Below, in pieces: positions 11,696 through 23,648 of a stretch of 64,000 bases of DNA. The DNA comes from Chalciporus piperatus (taxonomy: Eukaryota; Basidiomycota; Agaricomycetes; Boletales; Boletaceae): NCBI GenBank assembly GCA_038093975.1, contig JBBPTG010000002.1, positions 62,001-126,000 on the forward strand, in the 5' to 3' direction. Numbering within the stretch: the stretch's first letter is position 1; each line of letters opens with the position of its first letter. Made by a program: the position numbers and the translations under genes. Below the pieces are notes generated by a model. That model had not been told where the DNA came from, made no database searches, and worked only from the letters and a program-made list of their open reading frames with translations.

Positions 11696-13221
11696 TCAGT
11701 CCAGTGTGATCCTCAGCTGCTCCAACGGTATCGGCTCGAACGTATCGAGGTCGATGCCCCGCGAACGCAATTCGGGTATGCAGTGTGGTGGTACAAGTTG
11801 CCGGTTCAAGTCAGGTCGCACAGACAGCTCTGCATGTCCATCAGCCATTCATCCCCACATTCATATCATGTCCCCACTCACCCTCTCGCGTAAAGTTGAA
11901 CAGAGGCGGGAATTCTTTCTGGTTGGGCATTCTTGCTCCCTCCCCACGTAACTCATCAAAGAATGGGTGTACCATCGCCTCCACTGCGCTCAACCGTGCT
12001 CCAGGTGTGTATTCAAGGAGCTTCGCAACCAGGTCTATCGCTTCAGGTGCTGTGCGTGGCCGGAAGACCTGTAGAATACTCAGAAACCCATTCCATCAAC
12101 GCCTTCAGTGACGAACCTTGTTGAAGGGATGAGGTTTAATCTGCGGGAACTTGTGCTCCATATAGTTGGGGTTCATCGTCTTGATCTGGTCACGCGAAGG
12201 CGTACCGAGCACTTTAATGATCTCCACCAGCTGATCGATTCCACTCTCTCCAGGGAAGAGTGGCTGGCCCAACATCAACTCTGCCATCACACATCCCGTT
12301 GACCATATATCTGTCACCAGATCAAATTGACTTCACTGCATGATAGCATCGCCACACTCACCGATATTCGTCGTGTAGTTGGTAGCACCAAAAATGAGCT
12401 CCGGTGCGCGGTAGTACCGCGAGCAAATATAACTGACGTTGGGTTCGCCTGCCACGAGGATCTTCGCTGACCCGAAATCGCACAGCTTCAATATCCCAGT
12501 CGCGGGGTTCAAAAGCAGGTTCTGAGGTTTGATGTCACGGTGGCAGATCCCAACCGAGTGGATGTACGCCAAAGAACGCAAGAGTTGGTACATATACAGC
12601 TTGATTTGGAGGGCGGGCATGGGCTGCTTGAGTTTGGAATAATGACGACTCGCGCGATAGACAGTTTCGGGTACATATTCGAGGACAAGATTGAGGTAGA
12701 CTTCATCCTTCTGCGTAATCAAAGATGGGGTAAATTATCGATCAAGAAACGTATCGTGTGGCGTGCAAACCTTGTCACCGTTGGAGTAGAAGAAGGCTTT
12801 AAGGTCGACGACGTTTGGATGAGAGACGAGTCTCATGATTTGCAGCTCACGATTCTATCCATACACAGCCCCGGAGATCAGCACGATACGGACCGCAGCG
12901 CCCAAAAATGCACACAAAAACAAACGAGAGAAAGAAAGAAAGTAAGAAAAAAAAATCGATCTGAGACCAAGAGAGGAGCACCTTGAAGCGCTTGTCCTGG
13001 AGAACTTTCTTGATAGCAATCTCTTCCGATTCGTTGGAAGAGTCGGGAAGAAGTTTTGCTTGGAAAACGACACCGAAAGAGCCATTGCCGATGACTTTGC
13101 AATTTGTGTAGGCGAGCTCGCGTTGTTCGCTGGTCTTTCCGTCTGAGGCGATGACTTTGACGACCCTATGAGGGTCGTCGATGGCTATGTGATTTACGGG
13201 TGGGTGAGGATCCGATAACAT
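11696..13221 (-). CDS. GSK3: Glycogen synthase kinase 3 family protein kinase
   Basis: Exons 13221-12982, 12854-12771, 12710-12362, 12310-12117, 12068-11882 and 11829-11696 give 395 residues. The kinase domain shows the glycine loop [12 protein letters not shown], the ATP lysine in [10 protein letters not shown], the catalytic [10 protein letters not shown] (Asp about 167), the DFGSAK motif (about 186) and the GSK3 activation-loop tyrosine in [14 protein letters not shown] (about Tyr202). The C-lobe ends with FDELRGEG and [13 protein letters not shown], characteristic of the family. GSK3 kinases act in development, stress and metabolic signalling. The intron after exon 1 is preceded by a long AG-rich stretch on the plus strand. 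The N-terminus is short and the length matches fungal GSK3. Confidence 0.96.
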
Positions 13222-14347
13222 TGATGTGGAGAGGGTGCTACAAGGAAGGATATGGGGAGAAGAAAAGGAGTGAAAGATGACGGAAGCGAGAGGGCGCGAG
13301 GACCATATATGGATATTAAGGAAAGTGAAGGGAGAGGGGAGGGGGAGGGGATAGGACAATGGTGGAAAATGACGCACGTGACAACTTCACCCCGTTTATT
13401 GGAGCGTTCGAAGCCATTTGAGCAGCGGGGGAAAACGATTTGGATATTCAGGTCGCGGTTTGAAGACGTAGAAGCCGACGTGGTTGTGAGCAGCGTCGTA
13501 TATGAGTATGCGTGCGCCGAGAGAGTAGGTAAACGATGGCGGGATTCACTGATGATGAGAGAGGAGGAGAGGAGAGCGAATGAGGGGCTGTTTGGTTAGG
13601 AAGGACAAGGTGGACGAGGAGGACAAGGGACGACAACCTGCAGGAGCGCACTGACTGATCCCTAGACTGATCCTGTGACCAGCTTGTGACCGCCCCCAAA
13701 GATGTACAAATACCTTACTCCCACCCTCGACCGACGACGACGACGCCGCCGTAAATTTACTAAGCTGCATTCTTAAATGCCATCATTCACGACTGTCGAC
13801 ATCCCACACATTCCTAGTCATTGATTGCAATTCCGCCTCTCTTGCTGTAGAATCACAGTTTGACTCGAAGCTTCCCATTTCGCCTAATCTTGCCTCGTGT
13901 TCACCAGGTGGCAGTTACGACGGCCCAAAGTTGACGAAATCATCCTATCCATCTCGACTTAATCCCGTCTTGTGTCCGTCTTCACAACACGATCAATGCC
14001 GTGTCGACATCGCCCCTCGTTTCTGACGCTCCATTGTTCTTCAACATTGTATTGATTGTTTGAATGGGGATTGCCGTACTATTGCCAATTTTATCGCGGG
14101 CTGTCAGAAATAGGGGCTGTTGTAATATAGTTCTGCCAAACCAATGCCAAACCCTGTCTTACTGCAAACGAAAATATCTAAGATCGGTGTCACAGATACA
14201 TATTAGAGAGTCACAACAGCAGTTCAACAGCCTGTCCCCATCTTGGTGTGGAAACAATTGCAACCTAGACATGGGAAGCTACCTGATCAGGAGTGAATGC
14301 GAATATACCTGCCATCGACATCTTTAAGCAACCTTTTAGATTGCAGC
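13222..14347. other. Long intergenic region upstream of GSK3
   Basis: About 1.1 kb separate the GSK3 start from the 3' end of the RNase Z gene, both on the minus strand. A purine-rich stretch on the plus strand (about 13255-13350) reads as CT-rich sequence in the GSK3 orientation, typical of fungal promoters just upstream of the start. A CACGTG palindrome lies at 13375-13380. No coding was seen in the rest. Confidence 0.6.
13375..13380. promoter_or_regulatory. CACGTG E-box upstream of GSK3
   Basis: A perfect CACGTG palindrome lies 154 bp upstream of the GSK3 start codon. This is the classical binding sequence of bHLH factors such as Cbf1. The functional role is inferred only from sequence and position. 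Confidence 0.4.
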
Positions 14348-16039
14348 TCAGGCTGCACGGTCGTCCACCCTCGCTCTCTTCTTGTTCCTTCCGTTTTGGC
14401 CTCCGCGATAGCCCCGAGGACGCCCTCCGAAATCTCCCCGCCCCCTCCCCCTCCTTCCTCTCCAATCACCATCCTCCCTACCGCCACCACCGCCACCACC
14501 GCCATCATCACCCCACGGAACGGAAAGGGTCGTCTCTTCAAACCCACTGACACTTACCTGATCCCCACTGCCGGAGACTCCCTCAAGGAGTATTCCCACT
14601 TCGTTCACCTGTGTCGTAGGAACCGAAGGTGCCGGTATGTTCACCCTCATGAAATCAAAGGCTATTTGTGCATGGCCCATGCCCCACGCCCGACTCGCTT
14701 GCCGCGAAATCTCATCAATCACAGCAAAGCGGACGTCATACGAATTCTTCCGTTGCCGTGGTGCAGGGAAGCTATCCGCAGCGCAGTTCATCTACGAATC
14801 TGGAAAGTCCAAACGAACGAAGACTCACCGGCTCCCGATGTGGTTTAACACTAGCCGTTCAGCGCCTACCCGTTTTGCAAATTCACCTGCCATCACCGGG
14901 GTCGAATGTCCCCTTGCCAATACTTTCTCTTGCACCTCGTGGTCCTTCCTCCGTGCTTGTGGATCGACAGAGGTAGGTATATAAGCATCGGTAGCTTCAT
15001 GCACAAGGAGCGAGGGTGGCGGGGTACTGAGTAGAGGCACAATAGACGACGCATCGTATGTGTCCCCCAGAATTGCGAGTTTTCGATTTGGGAAAAGTGG
15101 TTCCTGGAAAATATAGCCAATGCATGGATCTAATTTCGACGTCAAATCACCCTCATTGCGCCATGGTAATAGAGAATACCCAAATCAGAAATCGACACTA
15201 CGAAGACAGACTGACCTCGGTGGGATATAAGGCCTGCATCAACGATGATATCTCCAAGCTGACCGCGGGAGCTGGTGATACCTTGCCAAAACCGTTGTTC
15301 GCCGCATAAGATATCAGAACCAGGGCATTCGCTAGAATGGAGTGATGCAGCATCGCAGGGTGTGCGCGGACACTCTGGAGTAAGGAGCTCGTGTACCGCA
15401 TAGGTATCTGCGGTCTTGGTGAGGGTCATGGTGAGGATGGACCGGATGAAAATGCGTAAGCCAGCCGGGCCATATATGTCTATTCGCGGTGGCTGGGTGT
15501 AGTGTGTTTTCATGTACGTCGACCGTATCACAAGAGAAGTGACGTACGGGTTTTGTATTAGGAGGAAGAACCTCCGATCCGTCTGTAACCCCTGGCGGAT
15601 ATAGAATATGTCGCAAAAATGGAATGATGCCCATTACATGGTCGGCTGGAATAAGGATGAATTATCTCCGTAAAACGATGCTAGAACTGCATTTTCACCG
15701 TGCATGTGCGTTACGAAGAGCTTGGTGACCTTCGGTGCTCGGAGCGCCCCCTCACCATTCCCACGGGGTTGTGTGTGGAATTGACGAGTGGTGCCCTCTG
15801 CACAGTCCACCACTATAGTGAGCGTCAGTCAATGATGAAAGAGATCAGTTCGCCGATTGCGTACTCCACAGCGATCCGTCGCCAACGACATCGGCAACTG
15901 AAAAGGTGATATGCTCTCTCAGCAGTTCGTTCGGAAGGTAACGAGGACCAGACATACCGAGACTGGAGCAGTTGCGTGAAATAGAAGGTCCCCCTCCGCT
16001 GGAGGTCCCTAAGAATGTAACCTGCATGTTTCTTGCCAT
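14348..16039 (-). CDS. Ribonuclease Z, short form, with RGG-rich tail
   Basis: Exons 16039-15958, 15897-15865, 15812-15699, 15645-15548, 15492-15216, 15129-14829 and 14771-14348 give 442 residues. The N-terminal MQVTFLGTSSGGGPSISRNCSS and the metal-binding THMHADHVMGIIPFLRH identify a metallo-beta-lactamase tRNA 3'-processing endonuclease of the ELAC1-like short type. GLISHRDPCIGYIF, LLVHEATD, the ARGHST motif and LNHIGSRFPAP follow in the expected order. The last 55 residues are Gly/Arg-rich (RRGRGRGDFGG). A perfect donor, CAG|GTAAGTG, stands at 14558/14557 in the last exon, so the tail may be partly intronic and a different C-terminus is possible. ATG 16039 is the first true ATG in frame. 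Confidence 0.9.
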
Positions 16040-16099
16040 GGCATCACCGTTCAATGGACTTGGACGGCGGAAGTTCACTCGTTCACTAGCAGTTTACAT

Positions 16100-16105
16100 C
16101 ACGTG
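16100..16105. promoter_or_regulatory. CACGTG E-box in a divergent promoter
   Basis: A perfect CACGTG lies in the 274-bp region between the divergent RNase Z gene and the plus-strand gene starting near 16314. It is 61 bp upstream of the RNase Z start. The role is inferred from position only. Confidence 0.4.
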
Positions 16106-16313
16106 CAAACAGCCATAAACGATCGGATGATCATAAAAGGCAAGTACGTTAGTTCGGTTGAACTTGCTCCGGCGGCTGGCTTCTTCCTTTGTCGTCGTTG
16201 TAGTTGCTGTTTGTTTTGGTGAGCAACGTCCTGCTAACAAGACTCCTTGATCAAGCTCAAGGTTTCCCAGTCGCTCTTTATTGATCATCACTACTTCATC
16301 GTCAACCACCCTC

Positions 16314-17600
16314 ATGAGGATCACCCATGGCAGGTCTCGGTCCATGACCGCGCCTTCCTGTTCACGGATGCCTCACGTTTTTGTGATTCCTCCAGAGGAA
16401 GAACAACAGGAGAACCCCCCGTGGTGCTGTTTCGATGCCGACGAACAGCCAGAAAACAATGGCGACTTTCCTTCGACTCCAGACATTCATTTCAACGACG
16501 TTCCCTACCTTTTGCAACAGACACCCCCTCCTCAGTCCTACGGACCTACTCCCATTTATCGTCGCACGACAGTTCATGGATGCGAGCCTCAGCCAAGGAA
16601 GCTGGAGAAGAAACAGCGACCGGAGGCGGTTAAAATAATTGAAAACAAACCTGTACGAAGGCAGAGCAGAGAGGATTCCGACGTCGTCGAGGTCGTGAAA
16701 GTGAAGCGGGGGAAAGAGGTTCTCACGGACCCGGAGGAGAACACGAAAGTGAAACGTTCCAAGACCTTCAAGGACCGTGCAACCAAAGCACTGCAGTCCA
16801 TCAAGAACGTCGGCAAGAGCTCGCGTAGGGCCCACGTCAAGGATCTCTGGACGTCGAGCGAAAGCATGCCTGGCATCTTCAGGGGTATGGAAGAGCAGGT
16901 TCGCCTTCAACAGGAGCGGATGGACACCCCTGGTACCCCTACCAAGAAGGAATCGTTCCCGCGACGGTCGCTTTCGCAGATCTTCCACGCTTCAAAACCT
17001 TCACGTCCGGAGTCGCCGTTTCCCGCACGCGTTGCATCGCCCACACCGCTCACCGACTCGCCGTACGTCCTCCCATCCCCGACTTCGTCATCCCTTGCAT
17101 ATCCTAAAGGAAACGAGGGGAATCCATCCGCTAACGAGGCTCGCGGTTCTCTTACGGTTGATGGCATACTGGATAGACCTGTGTCACCAAGTCCATCAAT
17201 GAAGAAGACCACTAGGAGGTTCTCTGTCCTAGAACTCCATAAACTCTTCTCGTTTTCTTCGACCTCGCCAGACGACCCCCTAGCTCTATCATTTACGCCA
17301 GCGCGCGACGGTTCTATGCCATCCACTTCTACCTCTACAATGTCATCCGACTACCCAGATGTCCCCGTGGAAGAAGGTGTCTATGACAGTACACACTTCT
17401 TTGACCTCGAAAGTGCAAATCGAAAACTCGCTCCGCAGTACCACGAGATAACACATGCCCAGGATGCTGACAGTTTATCTACGCCACGTCGTCCACAGGA
17501 TCTCAGTTTTGAGATGAGACTGGACTCTCTTCACTTTGATTCGCTGTCTTTTGATCCGGAGGACTTTGATGTTCCAATGGAAGGCGGCATCCTACAGTGA
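16314..17600 (+). CDS. Hypothetical low-complexity protein, 428 residues
   Basis: This single open exon encodes a polar, largely disordered protein rich in Ser, Pro, Lys and Asp. A central basic segment (KVKRSKTFKDRATKALQSIK, then SSRRAHVKDLWTSSESMPGI) and a second motif (TRRFSVLELHKLFSFSS) look like short linear motifs. The C-terminus has aromatic-acidic repeats (DSLHFDSLSFDPEDFDVPME). No domain was recognised, and the function is unknown. The frame is open upstream without ATG, so the start is ATG 16314, with 16344 or 16368 as in-frame alternatives (16368 begins MPHVFVIPPEEE). The unbroken 1.3-kb frame with strong amino-acid bias supports coding. Confidence 0.65.
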   Translation: MRITHGRSRSMTAPSCSRMPHVFVIPPEEEQQENPPWCCFDADEQPENNGDFPSTPDIHFNDVPYLLQQTPPPQSYGPTPIYRRTTVHGCEPQPRKLEKKQRPEAVKIIENKPVRRQSREDSDVVEVVKVKRGKEVLTDPEENTKVKRSKTFKDRATKALQSIKNVGKSSRRAHVKDLWTSSESMPGIFRGMEEQVRLQQERMDTPGTPTKKESFPRRSLSQIFHASKPSRPESPFPARVASPTPLTDSPYVLPSPTSSSLAYPKGNEGNPSANEARGSLTVDGILDRPVSPSPSMKKTTRRFSVLELHKLFSFSSTSPDDPLALSFTPARDGSMPSTSTSTMSSDYPDVPVEEGVYDSTHFFDLESANRKLAPQYHEITHAQDADSLSTPRRPQDLSFEMRLDSLHFDSLSFDPEDFDVPMEGGILQ

Positions 17601-18299
17601 TATTTTGGTGCTCTGCCATCTTGTCCGAAGTTTTTTCCCGCTTTGGATCTTCCACCGCTCCCCCGATGATATTTCTATGACGTCTGTATGTCCATCTTTG
17701 TTTTATCCTTTTATCTGATCACATCGATTGCTCGCCATTGTGCATACCCAACCCCATTACATGAAAATCTCCCCTGGAAACCAACTATCATACCCTATTG
17801 CTTCTCTAGGTACAAAAGACATACTTGACTCCCTCACGACGTTCACGTACTCGCTTTCTGGACGTACATACAACTGCTTTCCCGTTTTTCGTTGTCGATC
17901 TTGGGCTCTCGGCCGGTTTTGCATTTACGCTATATATTTCTCGCACGTTGAACGTCTCATCTCTCTCGGCCGAGCCGCAGTAGATCATATGTATCCAGCA
18001 TCCTCTTGAAGTCTATCTTACTTGATCTTACTGTTCGTAGATTTGAGGCTGGTGCCAAGTCGGGACGCCCGATGGATCGCAACCGTAAACCCGGTTACCG
18101 CTTTTGACAGGCGACAGGTCGTTACCAGACCAAGTTCAAGAAACGGGGCCTGTTGCAAGTCACATCTATCCAAGTCCCTTTGAAGTCTACTCGAAATCAC
18201 TGTCCCCATGTCTTCAACGTAGGTCCGGATGGAATTGTCTCAGGACACATAATCGATCGTCATGCGTTACATAGATTTACGCCATCTCAGGCCGTTGAT
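17601..18299. other. Intergenic, 0.7 kb, between two plus-strand genes
   Basis: The region follows the stop of the 428-residue hypothetical gene and precedes the start at 18300. The first half is T/C-rich, as expected for a 3' untranslated region. No coding with consistent splice phases and no repeat was found. Confidence 0.5.
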
Positions 18300-19241
18300 A
18301 TGTCCAAAGAGAAGGACTGGCCAATGAATCTCGGTGCGTTTTCCCGTGCCACCCTCTGCTAGTAGGTCGTCGCTCCAACCAACCAAACGCAGGAATGATG
18401 GACTGGGATAACACTAAAATCGTGCTCACGAAACGCAGTTTGGTGGAATTCCTCAAGTAAGTGGCTCGAACCGCTAGAGAACGTGTCGCAGCAAGTTCAG
18501 CACCCAGTCCAGGTACACTGGCGTCACTGTCGACCCTGGGTTCACGAACATACAGAAATTACCTCGTACGTCGCGTTCTCTGTATCGTCGGTCTTGGTTC
18601 CTGTTCCTGACCACCCACCAAAGGGTATGCTGAGTTCGGAAAGATGGTTCCCAGTGCCGATGTTGAGGGAACGACCGCTGAAGGTAGGAATGATGGATAG
18701 ATTCGTTCGACGCAATGACTCAAATCTCTTTTCATAGTGACTACCTCCCCCACATCGGATGTTCGTTCTCCTGCTAGCGCTGGGGCCCACCAACTTCTGG
18801 GAGAAGAGTTCTCAGACGACGCTCTGTCCACCGCTCCCAAGCTGGCAACAACGACGGATGCTAGTAACGATACCGAGGTGAGTTGTGCGCTGCTCGTCCA
18901 GGGAAGGCTCTAAGATTCTTTTTCGCTAGCAGTCGGTTGAAGTCAAGCCCACGCGGTAAGCCACTTGACCGCAGTGATGATTGGGATCTGAGAATACGCC
19001 ACCATTCTCAGACGCGTCCGCACGGGCCCGGGGGGAACAAGCAGCATCGGAAGCATATTCTCTGACGACGACACGGATCGGTTTGTTCCTACGCGCAGGT
19101 AAACAATGCTTCGCTGCTTGTTGATCGTTTACCGGATATTGAGTAACATCTTTCGTCAGGGTCCGGCAGCGTCCGGGAGGACAAGACAACATTGAAAGCG
19201 TAGGTGGCTCACTCAACTCGGATTGCAGCATTGCTGAATAA
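18300..19241 (+). CDS. Hypothetical protein with two RRVRxxPGG motifs (SPIRAL1/Jupiter-like?)
   Basis: Exons 18300-18333, 18393-18456, 18492-18565, 18624-18683, 18738-18877, 18930-18955 (26 nt), 19012-19098 and 19160-19241 give 188 residues with all phases consistent. The N-terminal half contains TKRSLVEFLNKFSTQ and YTGVTVDPGFTNIQKLPR. The C-terminal part holds two related blocks, PTRRVRTGPGGTSSIGSIF and PTRRVRQRPGGQDNIES. PGG-x-S-S/I-x-x-x-F elements of this kind recall the short repeats of SPIRAL1/Jupiter microtubule-associated proteins, but this is only a resemblance. The last exon could instead splice at GTAGGT inside it, which would change the C-terminus. The function is unknown. Confidence 0.5.
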
Positions 19242-19441
19242 TAGACAGCTCTTCTAATTTGACAGGGCCTGGATTGTGAAATCACGCAGCTGTTGGACAT
19301 ACCACTGCATATTCATGTAGGAAGGATTGCGGAAATTCAGAGCTGTTTCTTTGTGTGAAAAAAAGACTTGTTGAGAGAAGGATTTTCGATTTGCACTCCT
19401 TGCGACATTTTCAGAGGATGAAGCACAAAAAAAAAGAATTT

Positions 19442-19534
19442 GGTAGCGGCGAGGTTCGAACTCGCGCGGACTTACGCCCATTGGGATTCAGGTTTCTTAA
19501 ATCCAACGCCTTAGACCAACTCGGCCACGCTACC
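19442..19534 (-). tRNA. tRNA-Leu (anticodon UAA) with a short intron
   Basis: On the minus strand the acceptor stem GGTAGCG pairs with CGCTACC. A D-arm (TGGCCGAGTTGG), an anticodon loop with TTTAAG (anticodon TAA), a long class II variable arm (GGGC-GTAA-GTCC) and a perfect T-arm (GCGAG-TTCGAAC-CTCGC) follow. The long variable arm plus the TAA anticodon identify leucine. About 9 extra nt after position 37 form a small intron, as usual for nuclear tRNA-Leu. The anticodon stem has one A-C mismatch next to the loop. CCA is not encoded. Confidence 0.92.
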
Positions 19535-20633
<1,099 letters not shown>

Positions 20634-21168
20634 TGTCAACGAGTGCAGCAATTAGAAAGGCGGGCTATGTAGAGTGGCGCGTTAGATGATAAGTTGGTGG
20701 AGGAAGTGTCGTAGTCAACGTTCAAGATGAAGGTCAATGCAGCCACCCAATCTGGCTTTCAAAGCCTCCTGGCTGTCGTGACGTGTGACTCAAGCGTGAC
20801 TCAAGCGTGTTCGGTTGCCGGAAAAGGTAGCCTCCAGTGGTGCGTTACGGGCTCTGACTCGCAATCGGAGGAGACAAACAGCTCGTGATTCGGAGCTTTC
20901 TGAGGCTCCGTGACTGTGCTTGATGGACCCAAGCCAGAGGTACCCACAATAAAGAACATTGGTTGGGCATTTACAGTGAAACAAGTAAGATAATAGCGTG
21001 GTAGAGTATGTACTACTACATACTGTATAAATCAAGTACTAGATACTACGATAACATTGAGTGAAGGCCCAGGCAAGACGATAAATAAGCAGAAGAGGCA
21101 GGATAGAATCGTACCAATCAATCAACTTCCGAAACCAAGTGGGGATCTTCGGTCACAGGCCACGAGTC
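20634..21168. other. ATG8 upstream region
   Basis: These 535 bp separate the ATG8 start from the 3' end of the SPFH gene, both on the minus strand. A tandem TGACTCA repeat (20786-20803) is the clearest element. The rest contains no supported coding. Confidence 0.6.
20786..20803. promoter_or_regulatory. Tandem TGACTCA (Gcn4/AP-1-type) sites upstream of ATG8
   Basis: TGACTCA occurs at 20786-20792 and again at 20797-20803, each followed by AGCG, so an 11-bp unit is repeated directly. TGACTCA is the optimal Gcn4/AP-1 bZIP sequence. Control of ATG8 by an amino-acid starvation factor is a reasonable inference but is not shown by the sequence. Confidence 0.5.
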
Positions 21169-23648
21169 TCATTTGCGCGCGTCATTTCCCATCGCCGCGG
21201 CCATTCCAATTGCCATCGCACCACCCATCTGATAGCCAGCGCTATCCGACGGGACAAATATTGTTCTGTCGCCAAACGCCCGAACCCGTGCTACCTCAAT
21301 ACGCCTCATCTGCATGTCCCGCGCAAATTGATCCACGACGCCAGCGTCTGCTGTTGCCTTGATCCGGATGGCCTCAGCCTCGGCTTCAGCAATGAGGCGG
21401 GTAGCTTCAGCCTGAGCGTGAGCTTCGATCTTCGTACGCTCAGCCTGAGCCTTTGCGGCGGCGATCACGCTGTAAGCTTCAGCATCGGCTTGAGTCTTGA
21501 ATAAAGTCTGTCAGGGTATTTCTCAAGAATAAAATCCTGGGACGTACATTACGGGCCTTTGCCTTGATGCGTGCGACTGATAGCGCTCCTTCCTCCTGTT
21601 TTACCTTGTTCGAATTCTCCCTATCGACATTCTACCCAAAGGTCAATACCACACCTTCATACCTACACAAACACGGATCACTTACGGCAGCCTCCACTTG
21701 GGCCTGTAGCGCCCTGGTGGTAAGTTTATCCATGGTTGACGCAATTTCGCCCTTGAACTGTCTGTCGATCACGGCTGTCGAAGGTCCCATGAGCAGTGAG
21801 GTTGTATGGAATCAGAGAACTCACCTAGGTCTTTCAGCACAATACCATACTCTAATGCTGCTTCGTGCATCTCATCCATTGCGCGCGTTCGAAGAGCATC
21901 GAGGAAAGCGGATGAAGGGTCAGTGCCGTCATCCAGATTGTCCGGTCCGAGCGAACGTTGCTTCACCATGGAGCTGTAGTCGACTAATAATTCAATTAAG
22001 CACACTGGTGAAGGTCGGTGTTGGGAAGGCAAAGACCACGCACGATGCGCAACGATTTGCGTCAAAATTGACTGTGTCTTGTCACGGAGTGCATCATACG
22101 GCGTGGAATATCCATGGGTCGTCAGCTTAACGCGAGCATGAGCATAAACATTTCAATGTGTATAGATGGCTCACCTTGAGTGGTTCAACCAACTGCCTAA
22201 ATACAATGAGTATCATAGCGAACCATTTAAATATGTTATTCACCATTTGAGATAGATCCGCAAGCCAACAGGGACCTGGTCTCTCGTGAAACTGTAGCAG
22301 ATTGTTTAGAGGACAATGAAAACCTCCAATGGATATACCCACATGTCCTTGGTTGGCATCTCCAGCTGATTTTCCCCGAGGGTGTACAGCCCACGAAGGG
22401 TAACATTTGGATTCGTGATGTAATGTTGTCCAGCAGTAAGTAATTCTAAGTCGTCTCCACGTTGAAGAATGGCACAGTTGTTTGCGGGGATGTTCAAGCT
22501 GCATCGACAGATTATATCAACGAAATCGATAATCATGTAGCTGAAACGGTGGTACGAACAAGAGAGCGACAATGTATTCCTGATCCTTTGACGTGCCAAC
22601 CCTTGTTCTCATCTTGACCTCGTGTGTCCTTCGAAGTGGTCATCTTATGTGAACTCTCGTGTAAGTATTGACTCACCACCCCAGGACTGCACCAGTTACA
22701 TGATCCTTGATAGCTGTTGGCAGGTGCGTCTGATCCACAATCCCGAGTACGTTGTATGTCCCTTCAACAGCGTATGCGACGAAACCTGAGTTCTTGATGA
22801 CAAAAATGCGGTTCTACGGTAACACATTGAGCTTGTAAAGGAAAATGGGGTTACGATCGGAATTGACCTGTGGATCGGACACTACAGCCGCCTGAGTTAA
22901 GATCAATGCAGTGAGATGAGATTGAAGACGCCAGGAACCATGCACCTACTTACCTGGTTCTGAGAAACTTGAACCACTGTTAGACCATTGAATTCAATTG
23001 CCGTGTCTGACACTAAGTATGCAGAGGGACGGAGGTCAACGGCTGAACCTCAATTGACCTACTGGAAATCGGAAACGTACGCCCTTGCGTTCCGCACCAC
23101 TTTCTTGCCCACCAATTGCGTAGGGGGAAGCCTGGGTAGCGGCCTGGGCGCGTCAGTATCTTTGGAAGACCTCCGTGGCTTATGAGCCCAATAGTCCCCG
23201 GAGGAACCTCTCGACCGATCCACGTCACGGGACTCTTATGAAAAAGTCTCGATCAGGATGTTGATTCGGTGCGTAGAAATCCGTACTGACCTTCCTGGAC
23301 AACAGATTGGCCCTTCCGGTCTGCGAAAATATGCGTATAAGCATGCAAGTGTGTGGCGAGCGCCCCACCGACCTCTCGAAGTTGCTTGTCTAGCTTCTGG
23401 AGGGCAGCAGTCATCCCGTCTCTCCCAATAGGGACATAAAATGGCTTGTTCTCCGTGGCGTAATCCGCTTTGGAGAAATCATGACTGGCGGTCTTGAGTT
23501 TGGACCCCCCATTGGTCGTTGGTAGGTAAGGTCCAGCTGGGAAGCCATCGCTGCGCTCCCTGCCAGTGAGCAATTCCTTGCGATTAGCAACTGATGCAGG
23601 ACCAGCAACAACGGTCGCGTCGCCGTCTGCAATGCTGAGATTGTCCAT
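21169..23648 (-). CDS. SPFH/band-7 domain protein (stomatin/flotillin superfamily)
   Basis: Thirteen exons: 23648-23287, 23232-23081, 23012-22954, 22891-22868 (24 nt), 22813-22677, 22498-22343, 22282-22244, 22196-22175 (22 nt), 22125-22044, 21983-21825, 21774-21686, 21631-21548 and 21495-21169, giving 563 residues. Visible parts are REVPPGTIGLISHGGLPKIL, AIEFNGLTVVQVSQNQ, NIPANNCAILQRGDDLELL and DQVPVGLRIYLKWQLVEPLK in the SPFH domain. A long Ala/Glu/Lys-rich coiled coil (AEATRLIAEAEAEAIRIKA) and a Gly/Ala/Met-rich tail follow. Such proteins scaffold membrane microdomains. The join 22677 to 22498 keeps the frame, but a further small exon in that 178-nt interval cannot be excluded. Confidence 0.85.

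Noticed and set aside
11514..11951. Plus-strand frame overlapping the GSK3 3' end
   Set aside because: It overlaps the well-supported GSK3 last exon on the other strand and has no recognisable protein.
13252..13599. Open frame on the plus strand upstream of GSK3
   Set aside because: It is a purine-rich, low-complexity shadow of the CT-rich GSK3 leader, with no domain or splice support.
15845..16078. RNase Z start at 16078
   Set aside because: The codon at 16078 is GTG; the first ATG in frame is 16039.
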